Assembly: GCA_029817715.1 (NCBI GenBank) | Contig: JARUPY010000009.1 | Coordinates: forward strand, 1 to 64,000 | Origin: Melastoma dodecandrum | Taxonomy: Eukaryota; Streptophyta; Magnoliopsida; Myrtales; Melastomataceae | Direction of reading: 5' to 3' | Length of the DNA: 64,000 nucleotides | Shown: one piece after another, positions 39,394 through 52,578 of the stretch | Numbering within the stretch: position 1 is the first letter of the stretch | Layout: the number at the start of each line of letters is the position of its first letter | Position numbers and translations under genes: made by a program | The notes under the pieces: model-generated | What the model was told of the DNA's origin: nothing | The model's database searches: none | The model's input: the letters and a program-made list of their open reading frames with translations, nothing else

Positions 39394-39480
39394 GTATCAT
39401 CACATCAATTCAAACTTTTGCACCCACCCGCGCGCATCGAAGCAACATAACTAACACCCTGCATCCCCCCCAACTCTCGC

Positions 39481-40994
39481 ATGGAGATTGTTGAGCACTC
39501 GAAGCCTTGCGTTGCCATGATTTCGAGCCCTGGTGTCGGCCACGTCACCCCACTCCTTGAGCTCGCCAAGTGCCTCGTCGCCCACCATGGCTTCTCCGTG
39601 ACCTTCCTTGCCATCGCCACGACTGAGCCTTCCCCTGCGCAGGACGACCTCCTTGACTCCCCTACCCTGCCACTGGACCTCCATGTTCGCCGTCTCCCTA
39701 CGGTCGACGTCTCCGCTGTCGTGCCTCCAGATGCCCTCCTCGTCACCCGCTTGTGCCTGACCGTACAAGAAAGCGTCAAGTCCTTAAAATCAGCGTTGGT
39801 CGACCTCGGCCGACCGAAAGCTCTCATAATTGATATCTTTTGCACCGAAGCCCACGATGTCTGCAGAGAGCTCGGGATCCCTAGCTACACATTCTTCACG
39901 ACGTCGGCTGCCATGCTGGCCTTCTGCCTGTACCTTCCCACGCTCGACCGGGAAGTGGATCGCTCGATTGAGTTCGCAGAACTTAACCAGCCGATCGAAG
40001 TCCCTGGCTGCAGATCCATTCTTCCCGAAGACTTGCTCGATCAAGCAAAGAACAGGAAGATCGAGGAGTTCTCCAGATTACTTTACCATCTCGACAGGCT
40101 TACCTTGTCGGCAGGGATATTCCTGAACTCATGGGAGGCCCTTGAACCGGTTCCATTCAAGGCATTAAGGGAGAACTCGTTTTACCTGAACATGCGTGTG
40201 CCGGAGATTTTTCCTATAGGACCTGTGATGAAGGAGAATGAACCCGAGACATTGAAGCAGAGTGACAGAGACTGTCTCGAGTGGCTCAACAAGCAACCGG
40301 AGAGATCTGTCCTTTTGATCAGTTTGGGGAGTGGAGGGACTTTGACCTGTGAGCAGATCACAGAGATTGCGTGGGGACTTGAGCTGAGCCAACAGCGGTT
40401 CATCTGGGTCGTCAGGAGGCCTGTCGATGCTACCCGATCAGGTGACCTGGTGGATTAATATAGCTTTTTAGATCAGCATTTCCTTTTCCTAAAATTCCGA
40501 AGTGGGTTGGTGCAGGTACTTATTTTAAAGCTGGGAGCAATGACGATGATCCGAGAACATATCTACCAGAAGGATTCCTCGACAGGACCCGAGGAGTAGG
40601 CATAGTAATGCCATCATGGATTGCCCAGGGGGCGGTAATCGGCCACCCGTCCACTGGAGCATTTCTCACTCACTGTGGCTGGAACTCGGCGATTGAAAGC
40701 ATAGCCAAAGGGGTGCCGATGATAGCCTGGCCACTTTATGCGGAGCAGAGGACGAACGCAGTACTGTTAACGGAGGAACTTGGTGTCGCTGTAAAAGTGT
40801 GTGCGTCAGGGGAAAACCGGGTGTTTGGACGAGAGGAGATAGCACAGACAGTGAGGCTAGTGATGGAAGGAGAAGAAGGGAGGGTAATGAGGGCTAAGGT
40901 TGGGGAGCTGATGGACAGTGCGTACAAGGCATCAGAGCCCGGTGGCCCGTCAGAAGTCACACTTGCAAGTGCGTGCAAGGGTTGGAAGAATTAA
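39481..40994 (+). CDS. UDP-glycosyltransferase, UGT72-like (GT1)
   Basis: Exon 1 39481-40441 and exon 2 40516-40994 (74-bp intron, G|GTGACC ... GCAG) give 479 residues. N-terminal MISSPGVGHVTPLLELAK carries the catalytic His (residue 21), and LIIDIFCTEA the activating Asp (residue 118). The C-terminal PSPG box spans residues 355-398, from WIAQ to YAEQ, with the sugar-binding HCGWNS core and final Gln intact. The second and third PSPG positions are IA where family members usually have AP. The family transfers glucose from UDP-glucose to small phenolics; UGT72 members act on monolignols, hydroquinone and similar acceptors in the cytosol. The VRRPVD...GTYFKA stretch and overall length point to group E/UGT72, but the acceptor cannot be deduced. 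It lies tail to tail with the JAC1-like gene, 475 bp apart. Confidence 0.92.
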
Positions 40995-41469
40995 GAAACT
41001 TAAAAAACAACTCCTGCAAGTTTGTTTCTCCAACTCATTGACTCTCCTCGACACCAAAAATCATCTCTGATACTAAGTCGCCTCCAAAAACTAAAATAAG
41101 TTTGCCTCTCAGCACCCCTCATGAACGCAGCTGACAGACGGTTCCTGTCACCTGGACGGCCGATTCGCCTCCTTGCATGCGCTGAGGATGAACAGTGATA
41201 CATTCAAATTATACTAAGAGTCGTGTGATTCCCATCGAAGTTGTTATTCACACCACCAGAGCGCAGACATATTCGAAGTCTCAGTCTTCTATTTGCTACT
41301 TCCAACATGAAGTTTGCACAAAAAGACGATAAAAGATTCATGGTCCTTGAAACTGAAGGAGCATCATGTGCTGGTGCCGAGTTCGCAAACGTGCCGGTCC
41401 AATTCGTTATCGAGTCATATACACATGCTTTTCCCGGAGGTCTGGAGAAATTTTTAGCAGTTTGGTCCT

Positions 41470-44400
41470 TCAGAGAACGCCCAATGAACTGAAATGACCC
41501 CAAGCTTCCTGGAAAGAGGAGCCATCAACTTGAACAATTGCATTCCAGAAGTGATATTGAAATGTGGATAGACTCGCACAGGCAACCGTGTAGCTAATTC
41601 CACAGAAATTACTCAAATATATCAAGACATGCTCACTGCAAGAGACGGAATTACCTGCAGTATTTCGTAGACTTGCTGAGCGGTGTGCTTCTGATGTGAA
41701 GCAGCGCCCTTCTGTTGCAGTTTGTCCGGATGAAGACATAGTAATGCTTTCTGGTAGGCTCTTTTTACGGCGGGGCCTTCGATGATGTCCACCAGGGGAA
41801 CTGGTCTCCACCCACTATTAGGCCACAGAACCTGTATGCAAATCATATTGGCTAACAAAATTAAGCGTTCAGATAAGCAAAATGTTGATGCATCAAAATG
41901 GTGGAAGCAACTCACGTATTGTAATGTCGACAGAAGCGAGCGTATGTTTCCCTCCTTTCCACGCAACCATCTTCGTATCTTCTCATCGATAGCCTGAGAT
42001 ATCTTTTGCCTCAGATTGCATCTTTCTCAGACCAAGCAACGGAGATGATTCGCATACACAATGTCATAACATTACCCGAAATTCTTCCCGGCCATCAAAA
42101 GGCTCTCGTCCCTTTGTCTCGTCTTTCCCCATTTCTTTGATCTAAGCCAAACCACATCAACTAATTTATCAGACCAAACTTACAACAGCGAATCAGGCTG
42201 TGTCCTAAGAAAGGGAGGCGTGAGTTCAATTTTTGCAAGATAAAGAACTACAGATTAAATCTACCATGAAATTCTCGTTGAAGGATTCCTCGACTTCGAT
42301 GACTGTTGCTCTTATTTCATCCGAAGCATACTCTGCAGACAATAATTGTGTGAATGCTCCTCTATGGTATAAAGGTTTTGGATTGAAATATATACAAGTA
42401 GGGATTATATGTATCATCACTTCCATGAGGATGACAAAAGACAACTCGACTATGATAAAGAAGCAACAGACGAACACTAACCCGCACTTGATTCCGAGCT
42501 ACTCTTCTGTTCGGAAGAAGTGTCGCTGAATAGATTCTTCGAAGAATTATTCTCTTCTCCCTGCAAATGCATATTTGCATGCAAAAATGGATACCATATT
42601 CAGCTGCTAAGAGTATTAAGTAATAGCCACTAAACAATGTTATAGCACAATTACATTGGAAGCTGCATTGCCATTATCTCGAACTTTCAGGAAGGTGTGA
42701 TCTTGGCACAGATTATCTAATTTGCTGACAGAATGGATCGGCTTCCTTTCATTTGGAGTCACTCTATCCTTTTCTCGAATGCTTTCTTTTTGCTTGCGGA
42801 CGTCCGGCTTGCCCTTGGGTAAATTATCCTGGCTGAATATGTGGATATATTCTTTAACCTTACCGCGAACTCTTTCGCTGCTGCGATCTCCTCCCACATT
42901 AGTTCCCAATCCCTTTACGGAAACTTTATTTACTTGCTCTTCATTTAACCTGTTTGATCCATCCTCTTGTGTCTTTTTAACATCGGCAGCATTCTCCGAT
43001 GCCGATGGAGGTTCAGAGTTCCTCAGCTTTCTATGCCTCCCTCCGATCTTCTGATCATTGTCCTCATGATTCCCTGTAAAAGAGAAAAAGAAAATATCAG
43101 GTCGTCTTCACGCGATTTATCGACCTAGAATGGGGACAGAATCCACCTTTGTCGCAGTCCTTGTCATATAGCACAGAAGATAAAGGCTTCTCACTCTTGG
43201 AAGGTTCTTCTGGCTCCATACCCACATCTTGACTCAAATGCTGCTGCAAAGTTCGTCGTTGCCGAGCGTTCGGGAAGGCGTTGTCCGCACTATTGTTAGG
43301 CACACTGGCAGACAGTATTTCGGATTCCTCAGACGCTAGAGTAACCTCCCCAACATTCTGGAGTCCTGTTTCATTTGGTGAGTTCGATTTCTCTGTTAAA
43401 TCGTTATCCGGCAGATCATGCTCCACTCCTGATGGTGGATCTACTGGCACAGCTGTCTCAGTAGAGGAAGGAACGAAATTATCTTCTTTAACACAATATT
43501 CATCGGAGTATAAGCTCATGGTGCTAGCCTTTTCCCTCATCCTTGTGCTGTTGACTCTCCTTAGCGGCATGGCAATTGGGACGCCCTTGCTGGCCCATCT
43601 GTAAATCGAGAAATGAAAATGAGAAGAATCCACCACTCCCTGCGGCTTCTTTGCATGTTCCTTCTCGCCTTCATTGTCCCTGACCTTGCCAGGGCTAAGA
43701 GACTCCTTGTTCTCGAGGGTAAAGTTGGGCAAAAGAGGGCTCAGACTACAGAACGGCCAATTTCCCTTTTTCATATCCTCTTGCACCGTTGTCGTCCCTT
43801 GGTAACGGAACGAAGCTGCCTTTGACGAATGCACACAGCTTGAACGATTGAAAGCGCCACCTAGTGGCGAGTCCATTGGTCTGCTGACTTTGGCCGGAAG
43901 GCTGGAGGCAAACCAGACACGATAGATCAACAAGACCATTTTCTAAGACAACACGATCAACGGTTCCAAGGATCGCCCGAAAAAGCATACTCATAAATCA
44001 AGCCATACTGATAAGCACACAAATACTATTTTGGATGGAATCTAATCTATCAACTGATGACGAAGCAGTATTAATCCTAGCCTGCTGCTGGAACTGAGCC
44101 TACATCCAGCCAGTCAAGCACGATCATTGTAGTTCAGTAAGAAAATAATCAAACACCTGAACTGAGCCAGCACACCCGAGTTCCCCAACGCCTCCGGCAG
44201 CGGCTTCACGGGGCTCAAAACACATGAATGCGGGGACCCCGTGAAAAGGTCCGAATCATGTCCGCTATGCGCCGAACCACCAGAGTCGCTCCCTCCGAAG
44301 ATATCATTGAAGAAGTCCTCGCCGACATTTAACCTCCTCCTGCTCGTGCTGCCGAGGGCGTGACCCTCCCTGCCGAAAACTGGCTTCTCCCCCTGCGCCT

Positions 44401-44563
44401 TCCAGGGATCCACGCGGCAAGCAGCCTCAGCCTTGAGTTCTCCTCTGTCCCCGCTGATGCTGTGCCTCCACTCCTGCATGGACGCCCTCCTCGGCGGCCC
44501 ACCAAAGACATCGTGGAAGTCAAGCAGGACATCATCGCTGTCTCTCCTGGAGTACCTCTCCAT
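41470..44563 (-). CDS. JAC1: JAC1-like auxilin-type J-domain protein
   Basis: Eight exons on the minus strand: 44563-44157, 43901-43147, 43073-42655, 42560-42482, 42332-42265, 41993-41916, 41831-41655, 41508-41470. All phases join, giving about 673 residues. The N terminus carries DVLLDFHDVFGGPPRR and DFFNDIFGG, typical of JAC1/auxilin-like proteins. The long middle is Ser/Glu/Lys-rich and probably disordered. The C-terminal J domain includes IRSLLSTLQYVLWPNSGW, VKRAYQKALLCLHPDKLQQ with the HPD triad (41724-41732) that stimulates Hsp70 ATPase, and the terminal EAWGHFSSLGV. JAC1 is required for blue-light-driven chloroplast accumulation movement; auxilin-like relatives uncoat clathrin vesicles. 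The layout favours JAC1. The exon 6 acceptor (ATATCTCAG) was chosen because it keeps phase. Confidence 0.9.
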
Positions 44564-45425
44564 GACAGCTGACGTGGCGGGTGGTTAAGGACAGGGGACG
44601 TTGGCGGGAAATTCGGTTGTAACAGACTCCGTTACGGCTGTTTCAACGGAATCTGGGGGGTAAGGAAAGGAGCGAGGGGGGGGGGGGGCTCCGGACACAG
44701 TGACTTACTTCCCACGGACATGACTACGATAAGGGAAGGCCACGATGTTGGTTAGTGTTGGTTCTGGCGGGGTCCGCCGGGGGGGAAATCTCTGCGGATA
44801 AGGCATTGCCTCCTACTTGGCATGGAGTGGAGGGGTGTGGCTTATTTATTAATACGATTTTATTTTCTCTTGGTGGACATTAATCGGGCGAGTAATATAA
44901 ACCATATGTAAAGCCAAGTTGAGACTTATTTCGTTGTGGCTGGAGAGTCGCTTTTGCCACTGGTTTTGGCGGGTTTGCTGACTAAGAAGTGTTCCCAGAA
45001 GATGTACCCATCGGTCGGACTGGTAAATAACTCGCTCGAACTTAAAAATTCTTCGGAGGCGGTCGGTTGTTCCGTTCCGGCCCTACTTACTGCAGTTGTA
45101 TGATCGCGATCAATGCTTAGATTGGCCAAAATCTTCGAGGACCACCAAACCTGCCTAAATGCTAAGTTAGGCGTGATTAGAGCAGTCATAAGAGCTTCAG
45201 GGAAATGCAGATTAGGCAGAAAATCATGTCTCCTTGTACGAAAGCAGAACAAGATAGTAGGACGCTAGTCGAATGCACAGTTGAGTTGATCAGGACCGTA
45301 AGGTTGATCACAAAGACACAGCCAGTCATCCGCTCTCAGAAGTCCCTGTATAATGTGTATGCAAGCAGCAGCAAATGCGAAAACAAGGGACACCGGATTG
45401 TCATGTCGAACAATGACTGTTTCTA
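44564..45425. other. Promoter side of JAC1-like gene and 3' side of RRA gene
   Basis: 862 bp. It contains a G-run at about 44676-44689. No further gene recognised. Confidence 0.5.
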
Positions 45426-47126
45426 CTACTGGGACCCATCAGGGAAAGGTTGCAGAGCATCTTTCTTACCATTGACGTAGAACTCCACCACCGCCTTCAT
45501 CCTGGGTAGTTTATCTGGGTGGTAGTTGACGTGAACGATCACCGGCTTCAGTTTACTCAAGTTAGGGTCTTTCCTCACAGTCTTGAAGAGAACCTTGCTG
45601 TTCATAAACTGGTACATGTCCATCGTTCTCCTTGCCGCATAAAGGCCATCGTACCCGGGATGCGACGGGAAGAACAGCTCTTCGTTGAAAACCGCCTGGT
45701 CCCACGCGTTCTCCCAAGCTACCCTATCAGCGACTCGATCCAGAAGCTCGACTGAAGGCAGTGTTGGGCGAATATAAAAGAAGCCTGAGTTGTAAACCCA
45801 TATCCGCATTGTGTGAGCATATCGAGCCCAACCCATCGAAGGCTCATCAAACACGTCATTATACCCATACGCCGTCATGTTATTATGGCCATCAGACATT
45901 GACTCAACATCAGAGTCGCGGTAGAGATGGTCAAACGGATTCTGTAGATAGACTATATCAACATCCGACAGAAGGACACTGTACCCAAGCTGTAGAAACT
46001 CTCTCAGTATCCGGAATTTCAATCCCGAGACGGCATGATTGCCACCCGTCTTCCCAACAGTGTCGATCCCATTGTCAGGGTCTCTCTGGTATACCGGCAC
46101 GTCATTTTGCTTGCAGAAATTGGCGATCTCATCATCCAAAGCCACAACTAAATAATTAGGTATGCCAACTCTCTTTATGCTCGTGAACCAAACCTTCAAC
46201 ATGTCCTTCACGTTCGAATTGGCAAGCGCAACGATCAGCTCTTTCTCAATAGCTACCTCCTCCAAAAGTTTGGCTAGTCTTGGATTTACAGAATCGTCCG
46301 GTAGAACAGTCGGGTTAGTTCTCAGACCCTTTACAGTACCAAATGGCCCGGCCTTTCGAGGCTCAGCCAATGCAGAATACTGAGTTTGAGCACCATCTTT
46401 TCCTTGTTCGACCGACCTCAGCTTTCCCTTTAGAACACCTATCTGTTTCATCAATTCCTCATTCTTTTCCGATAAAGATGTGATATCAGACTTAAGCCTC
46501 TCAACCTTTTCATGAGATTCACATGCATCCGAGCCTGCAGACTGATCAAATCGAAACAAAACCCCAGAAGCAAAATAATGAGAAGAAACTTCAAAACACA
46601 TAACAACTTACAACAGAATGCAACAGACATATCCTCGTGACTCGACAAACACAACGCAAGAGTTCATCCCGAGTTCACCACCAAAACACAGATCATCCTC
46701 ACCATTTAATCTTCCTATGACCATTTCAATTCAACTCGTAACACTTCCCTACGCTTGCACTGTGAACACACTCACCCCCCATCAAGAAATCGTCCCCAGA
46801 CAGAAGGAAGACATTCAAACATTATAATCTTATTACAACAACTACCCGGAACTCCAAAACAAGGTCACACCACACGAACTAACAACGAAGAAAAGGTCAG
46901 CGCCACAAATTCGTTCCTACCCAAGTCCGAGATTGAGTCGAAAACAACGAACCTCGCTACGGGAAATGGAGACGCGTTGGGTCGAGGAACCGGGATCGGA
47001 AGGACTGAAGAGACCGTGGGGGAAAAAGAAGACGAGAATGCAACCTCCCAAAACCCCGATCGCGATTGCGGCGGCGATTCTCGACGGTCGGAAGGTTTGA
47101 CCCTTCTCTCTGCGACCGACCGCCAT
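45426..47126 (-). CDS. RRA: RRA-type arabinosyltransferase (GT77, extensin arabinosylation)
   Basis: Exon 1 47126-46953 and exon 2 46541-45426 give 429 residues, the usual RRA length. The N terminus [18 protein letters not shown] with the following hydrophobic run is a type II signal anchor for the Golgi. A coiled-coil stem follows ([19 protein letters not shown]). The catalytic GT77 domain contains [28 protein letters not shown], the metal-binding DxD in [55 protein letters not shown] and the C-terminal [12 protein letters not shown]. Plant RRA proteins add the second beta-arabinofuranose to hydroxyproline-linked arabinosides on extensins, important for root-hair walls. The acceptor of exon 2 was set at GATCAG|TCTGCAG because it preserves frame; the nearby TCTGCAG would not. 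Upstream lies the same-strand DUF4091 gene. Confidence 0.93.
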
Positions 47127-47757
47127 GCTTTCCGAACGAGAAAGTTCCTTCCTTTGGGCTTTCTCGGGAATGATGCGAGAAAGAGAAGAGGCTCGACTTG
47201 GGTACTACTTCATGGGTTCCTCGCGAACAGTACCTAGAGGAAGCCGGAGTCGGAACCGGCGCCGGAAGTCGCGATGGTCGTGGCAAACCGCGGGGACTGA
47301 GGAATCAGCAACGGAGGCGTTCTAACAAAAAGGATTTGTAGATCTCTGACTTGCAAGAGTTGACCTTTCTTGTAGAATAATTACACCCACCTAATCCCCC
47401 ATGTCTCCCATGAGATTAGAGCTTGATTTTGATTAAGTAGGTTTTCCCCAGCATACTTTTGGTTCGGTAGATTCCTTAAATTGCCTGCGACTGGCTTGCG
47501 GGTAGGTTCTGAAGGAAGGGGCATTCCCTGTACTCTTCTTGAATGTCAGCTACGTCCAACCCCTACGTTTAGTCGACGAGCCCAGGAGTGTTTCGTGCAA
47601 CATTTGCGATACGAATTACTATACTTGGGAGTCGTAGCAACTGTACAAAGAGAAGGGAATGGCTGGCTAGGAGAGTTATTCGCCGTGGTGCTGTAAAATG
47701 CTCACAGAGCATGTACAGAAACGATGGGGAGTTTCACCGTGCAAGAAAATGGAAAAG
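47127..47757. other. RRA promoter and DUF4091-gene 3' flank
   Basis: 631 bp between two same-strand genes; no other coding region recognised. Confidence 0.55.
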
Positions 47758-50700
47758 TTATGAACGGCAAGTAGCGAAGATCTCCCCTCGCATGACGTCA
47801 ACTGGCATGTGTTCCAGGGTGTAGCGTTCAGGTCCTAGATAAACACCGGTTTTCTCCAGCAGTGCAAGCCCTTCGTCTCTTCCATACTTTGAACTATAGT
47901 ACTTCAAGTACTCGAAGTCCTGGTGACGAATCCGAGACACAAGTTTGCGATTATGACAGTATTTTAAATGCTATACAAGCTAAATCTGTTAGCCTGAGGA
48001 TTGGCACTGGCTAAACAGAGGAGAGGAGAATTATATTGCCAAACCTGCAAACCACTGAGGATGCGCTCTAGCCGAACAGAAGCAACAGGTTCTTTTGATG
48101 AAGAAAAGACCTCGCCCGGATAAAACAGAACGCCATCTCCGGGAGGTAAGCCCCGTCTAAATCGTATCTGCTTGGATAAAACAAGCAGCTTAATAGATGG
48201 AGAGCATTGTCCATCAAACAATTAAATAGGCTGGAGGTTGAACTACCTCTGCACTTGGAAAAGTGGCTTTCTCGTAACAATTAGCACCCCAGTACAAAAA
48301 TCCCGTCCCACCTTCCTTCCAGACACGCCACATAACAGCGCGATGTTGTGTACCCCTCATGCCAAGATGCCAGTTGGGCTGAGGATCAGATGGGCCCATA
48401 CATACGTAAGTCCACCATTCCTGCCAAATGAGACAACCTGGTTATCTGAAAATGCAGCAGAAAGAGCTTCTAACCAACTGCAGATCCAGCACTTCAAACA
48501 CTGCAGTTTCTTTTCAGAGTTAACTCTACAACACATGAAGTGACCACCCCCGGCAACATGAAGCATCCTTTTCAGAGAATGCATTTGTCATGGTCTCCAG
48601 TAAGAATGAAGAAATGTGAAGACTTGGACGATTGAGAGTAAAGAATCTCTGTCACCTCGCCGTTTTCTGGTTCTAGTTCAGCAACAATATCGTTGACTAG
48701 GTCTTCTCTATTGCCAAGCACCCACTCACTGCATTTGGAAAACGTAAACCTCAGGACTCTGACTGAAAACAAATTTACCCTGGGCATACAGCAGGGTATT
48801 ATTATACCAATGGGTATCACCCGGAGAAACATGCTCCATTTTTAAAGAATCGTGCAGGAAAGAAAAAGAAAATCTCCATTTAAACAAACAAACAATCATG
48901 GGGTACTTAGAACTATCAAATGCCTCAGAAAGAAAGCGGAACTCGGCATTTTTCTAGCATACGTAGATTAACTAATACTATTGAAGCAACCTTTAATTAA
49001 TATCAAATGAAAACCAGATGTTGCATTATACCTCGTGCAATAAATTTGTGTATGGGGTCGGAGAAATTTTGGAACTTTTAAGAAGGCTTCAAAGGCATTA
49101 GGTGCAAGTGGTGCATCGTTTGGTCCTGCAGATAAGGGAAAATGAGACAAGAATTTTGAAGGATAAAAAAAAAGTGAATTAACAAGCATAGAAAAGGTGA
49201 TTTGCATGGGTAATCTTTAGGCATTTAGCCAAAACCAAGATCTAGTCCAACAGAAATTACTGCATGGAGAATCCACCGGCCGAAGTATTTTGTCTACCCG
49301 TCGTGATTTCACACAACAAATCTCATAAAGTAAATTCAAGACCCAATTGCCTAATTCAAAATGCATGTATATAGTTAATAAACATATGGCCCTTGTAAGT
49401 ATCTTTCCGGAAGAAATCGAAGAATTTCTTGCCAGAAATCTGAGTTTTAATTTCTAAAGTCCTTAAGTCTCAAAAGAATAGGGTATCTCCACCAGCCCTT
49501 AGAAGTACTGAAAACTGATCCCAAAGGAATGCATCAACACAGTAATCCTACATCAACATCAAAGGATTTTAAAACCCAACGAAGGTACTTTCATCTAAAA
49601 CAGGCCTTAAAAGGATGCCAGAGGAACTGATCCCAACAGAATGCATCATCACAAATGAAGGACAACTAAAACAGCAAATGGTATGTAATAAACATCATTT
49701 ACTGGAGAAGGAGAAAAACCCCACCACAATAATACGTTGTTAGGACACGAGCATCTGGGGCGTAAGCATGAATCTCGCTAGCCATGGTACGTATAGAGTT
49801 GTATTGCTCTGAATTCAGGGGCTGCATTCAGATCACAAATTGTAAATCACTACAACACTAAATGTGGTTTCTGAAGTTACTTTGTACTTAGGCCTGAGAT
49901 TCTAGTCAACAATTATAAGCCCAATGGTTTACCTCATCCCATAAGTAAAAGTAGGCTTTCTTCCAGTGGGATTTCATTCTCAAATTCTCGATTTCATTTC
50001 GCAAGTAACCTTCTACAACACTATTGCTGTTTCAAGCAGGCAAAGCCGAACATCACAATCACTTACGCACAAGATCGGCAATCAATGAATTTCAATAAAA
50101 TACAGGACATACCATGAAACTGAATTATTATTGGTGTAAGGAATGGCATATGCTGCCAAACGAGGGTCTGAGAAGCACTCCTCAGATTTTGGATGATTGG
50201 CTGGCAAACAAAAACAGCAACATGGAATGACTCAGATCTTTCTAGCCGTACAAATTGACAGATAAAGAAACTCACAATACAAACAAATGTAAATGGTTTA
50301 AGATTGAGTTATTTCAGTTACCAGGCCATGGGGACGTGTAAGTCAGCACCCGCATACTATCACCCCATCTGCAGAAATATGGACTGATTTTGTATTGAAG
50401 AATCCACTTAAAGTGATGTTCCAGTGCTTCACACCACTCATCAGTCCCATGTACAACTCCAAAACGATCCTCAATTACCGTATCGGATATCTAATATATA
50501 CTTTTAGGAAGAACTAAAAGGATCTGGATGATAATCTCAGGAATCCACCTCCAGAGGGAGTTTAGATAAAGAGTTCTTAATTAATGGGTAGAACACACTG
50601 TGTCGCAATCATAAGGTGGCTCTCTCCTCAGAAAATAAATCATATTGTTGTATTGCATGCAGTTGCAGAAACTACACACAACCACAAGGAGACCTCAAGA

Positions 50701-52578
50701 GCAAGGATGGCTGAGAAATACAAAACTGTTGAGCTTAAATATGGAACTAGGCTAAACGAATGAAGCTGGCAAAGATGCTCATAAGGCATTAGAGGACTAC
50801 AATAAGAGACTTACAGCAAGCTACTTCAGGAAAACAAGCCTCATAAGTGATTCATTACAACATTAAATGATTGTTTGGAAAACAGTGTGCTCTGTCCACA
50901 GAAAGAAGCTGCTGAAGCCTTTAAACAATGAGGAAATAAAATGAATGAAACTAAAAATATGAGAATGAAGGATACTCCAAAGACAGCAGGTAGTGAAGGT
51001 GTAGTTGGAAGAACAAAGTCCCACACGGTCACATTCAATTTCACACGCACAGAGAGGTCAGAAATGGCATCTTCTTCCATCACATCATCCCAACCATCAT
51101 CTGACAGGAGTTCAGAAAATGCTGGCGACAACAACACTCTCCGCAGTGATGAACCTACAGAGTTTACTCTCTCCACCTATAAATATTCTACTGAAATTTC
51201 AGAAAGTCCTTTCAGAACATTCACTGGAGAGCTCAACATCAGTAGGGGATCATTACCACTTTCTCAAGTGGTTTTCCTTCTATGGGATCCAAAAGATCAA
51301 TACAACCTTTCAGTTCACTGTAGATTTTTTGCCTTTCTATGCGGCCAAAATTCTGGGCTGGTAATCTGACAAAGGTCATATTAAAAATGGAAAGTTAGGT
51401 GCAAAAGTAATAAGTTTATCAATGGCCCCATGTACAACCAAACAAGAGATGCAGAATGGATGGAAGGAGGAGGGAGAAGAAACTTTCTTACATTTTATCG
51501 GGCTTCACCGCAGTAATGCTGATCTCACCCAGGTACTGTCCTGGAGACTGTGAGCTGGGAATATCCAATGCAATCCACAGGGCGGTCGTTTCTCTACATC
51601 AAATGAAAATTGATATGGTCATCATAATTAGAAAAGGCCGTAACATGATCACACAATCATCTTGTAACAAATTTAACAATTAAGCAAAAGTAAACAGTAC
51701 CCGGGAAATAATCTCACTTGACTTGTCAAAGGATCAATGGGAACAAGAGCATCCGGAACACCCAGAATAGGCACCACACGCCGTATAGTGATAGATTTCC
51801 CAAAAACCAACCTGTCCATCATCTTAGCAATCTTAGCCAGAAGGATGCCCAGAGAATTCACTTCTCTTTTTTAGACAAAGAAAATCAACTTCTTCATACT
51901 AACCGCTCGCCAGAACCAGAGCACAAGTCAGTGCCCTGAACATGCACCACACCAGCTATACCTGAGCCACCCCAAGAAACTTTTGGTCGCAGAGCAATTT
52001 GAAGACTTTCTCTCTCATTTCTGGCTGCTAAAAGACTAACCTAGAAAATCAGGGGGCAAATAAATTAGGACAATTTAAAAAATCATACAAGAAAATGATT
52101 ATTAGGACTATTAATAGGACTTTTGCATCAGGCAACAACTTATAATTTAATTTCAAATACATAAGGACAGATAAGGATATCCACGAGCCATTGTCCCTTC
52201 AAAATCATCTTCTTATACTTTCATAGAATAAGCCCTCGTCTACAGTGCTTTACCCGGTTGAGGCATATTTAGTAGTACCTATGCTCACAAAATTGCAACT
52301 TCATGGCACTGATTGTCATAGAGTAGAAAAAAAAATAGTAAGATGGCTGTTCCTACTGGCTCTAAAGGACGAGGACTTTCTTGGTGCCCAACATTGGCCG
52401 TGCTCGGCATGGACCAGACATGTACTAATTCCGATGTCAGAACCTCCATCGGGTCAACCGAACCCTTGCTTAGATTCGAAAACTGTACACGGCCATCAGT
52501 CCATCCATATGCTGTCCCACCTCCTGCCACGCCTTCAATTGGTGGTACTCGGGCATCCCCGTGTGTTGCTACAGCCAT
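47758..52578 (-). CDS. DUF4091 protein (GH123-like), plant conserved, function unknown
   Basis: Fifteen coding exons: 52578-52357, 52040-51904, 51811-51701, 51593-51492, 51365-51257, 51176-50976, 50490-50322, 50200-50113, 50026-49933, 49821-49725, 49125-49032, 48728-48656, 48420-48247, 48167-48045, 47919-47758. Phases agree throughout, giving 651 residues. Landmarks in order: PPIEGVAGGGTAYGWTDG, VHVWSMPSTANVG, LLAARNERESLQIAL, IRRVVPILGVPDALVP, ETTALWIALDIP, TSLRRVLLSP-like SSLRRVLLSPAF, VTVWDFVLPTTPSLP, WCEALEHHFKWILQY, CRWGDSMRVLT, KAYFYLWDE, ARVLTTYYCGP, FLRPHTQIYC, GMRGTQHRAVMWRVWKEGG, FLYWGANCYEKAT and GLPPGDGVLFYPG. The second half is the DUF4091 fold related to glycoside hydrolase family 123. 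A sugar substrate is therefore plausible but unknown. The start is the ATG giving MAVATHGDARVPP; an upstream leader exon (ATG at 53041) probably is 5' UTR. Confidence 0.9.

Noticed and set aside
41241..41492. 83-residue plus-strand frame between the UGT and JAC1-like genes
   Set aside because: No homology recognised, and its end overlaps the last coding exon of the JAC1-like gene in antisense; likely part of the 3' UTR region.
45761..46159. 132-residue plus-strand frame
   Set aside because: Antisense to the conserved RRA catalytic domain.
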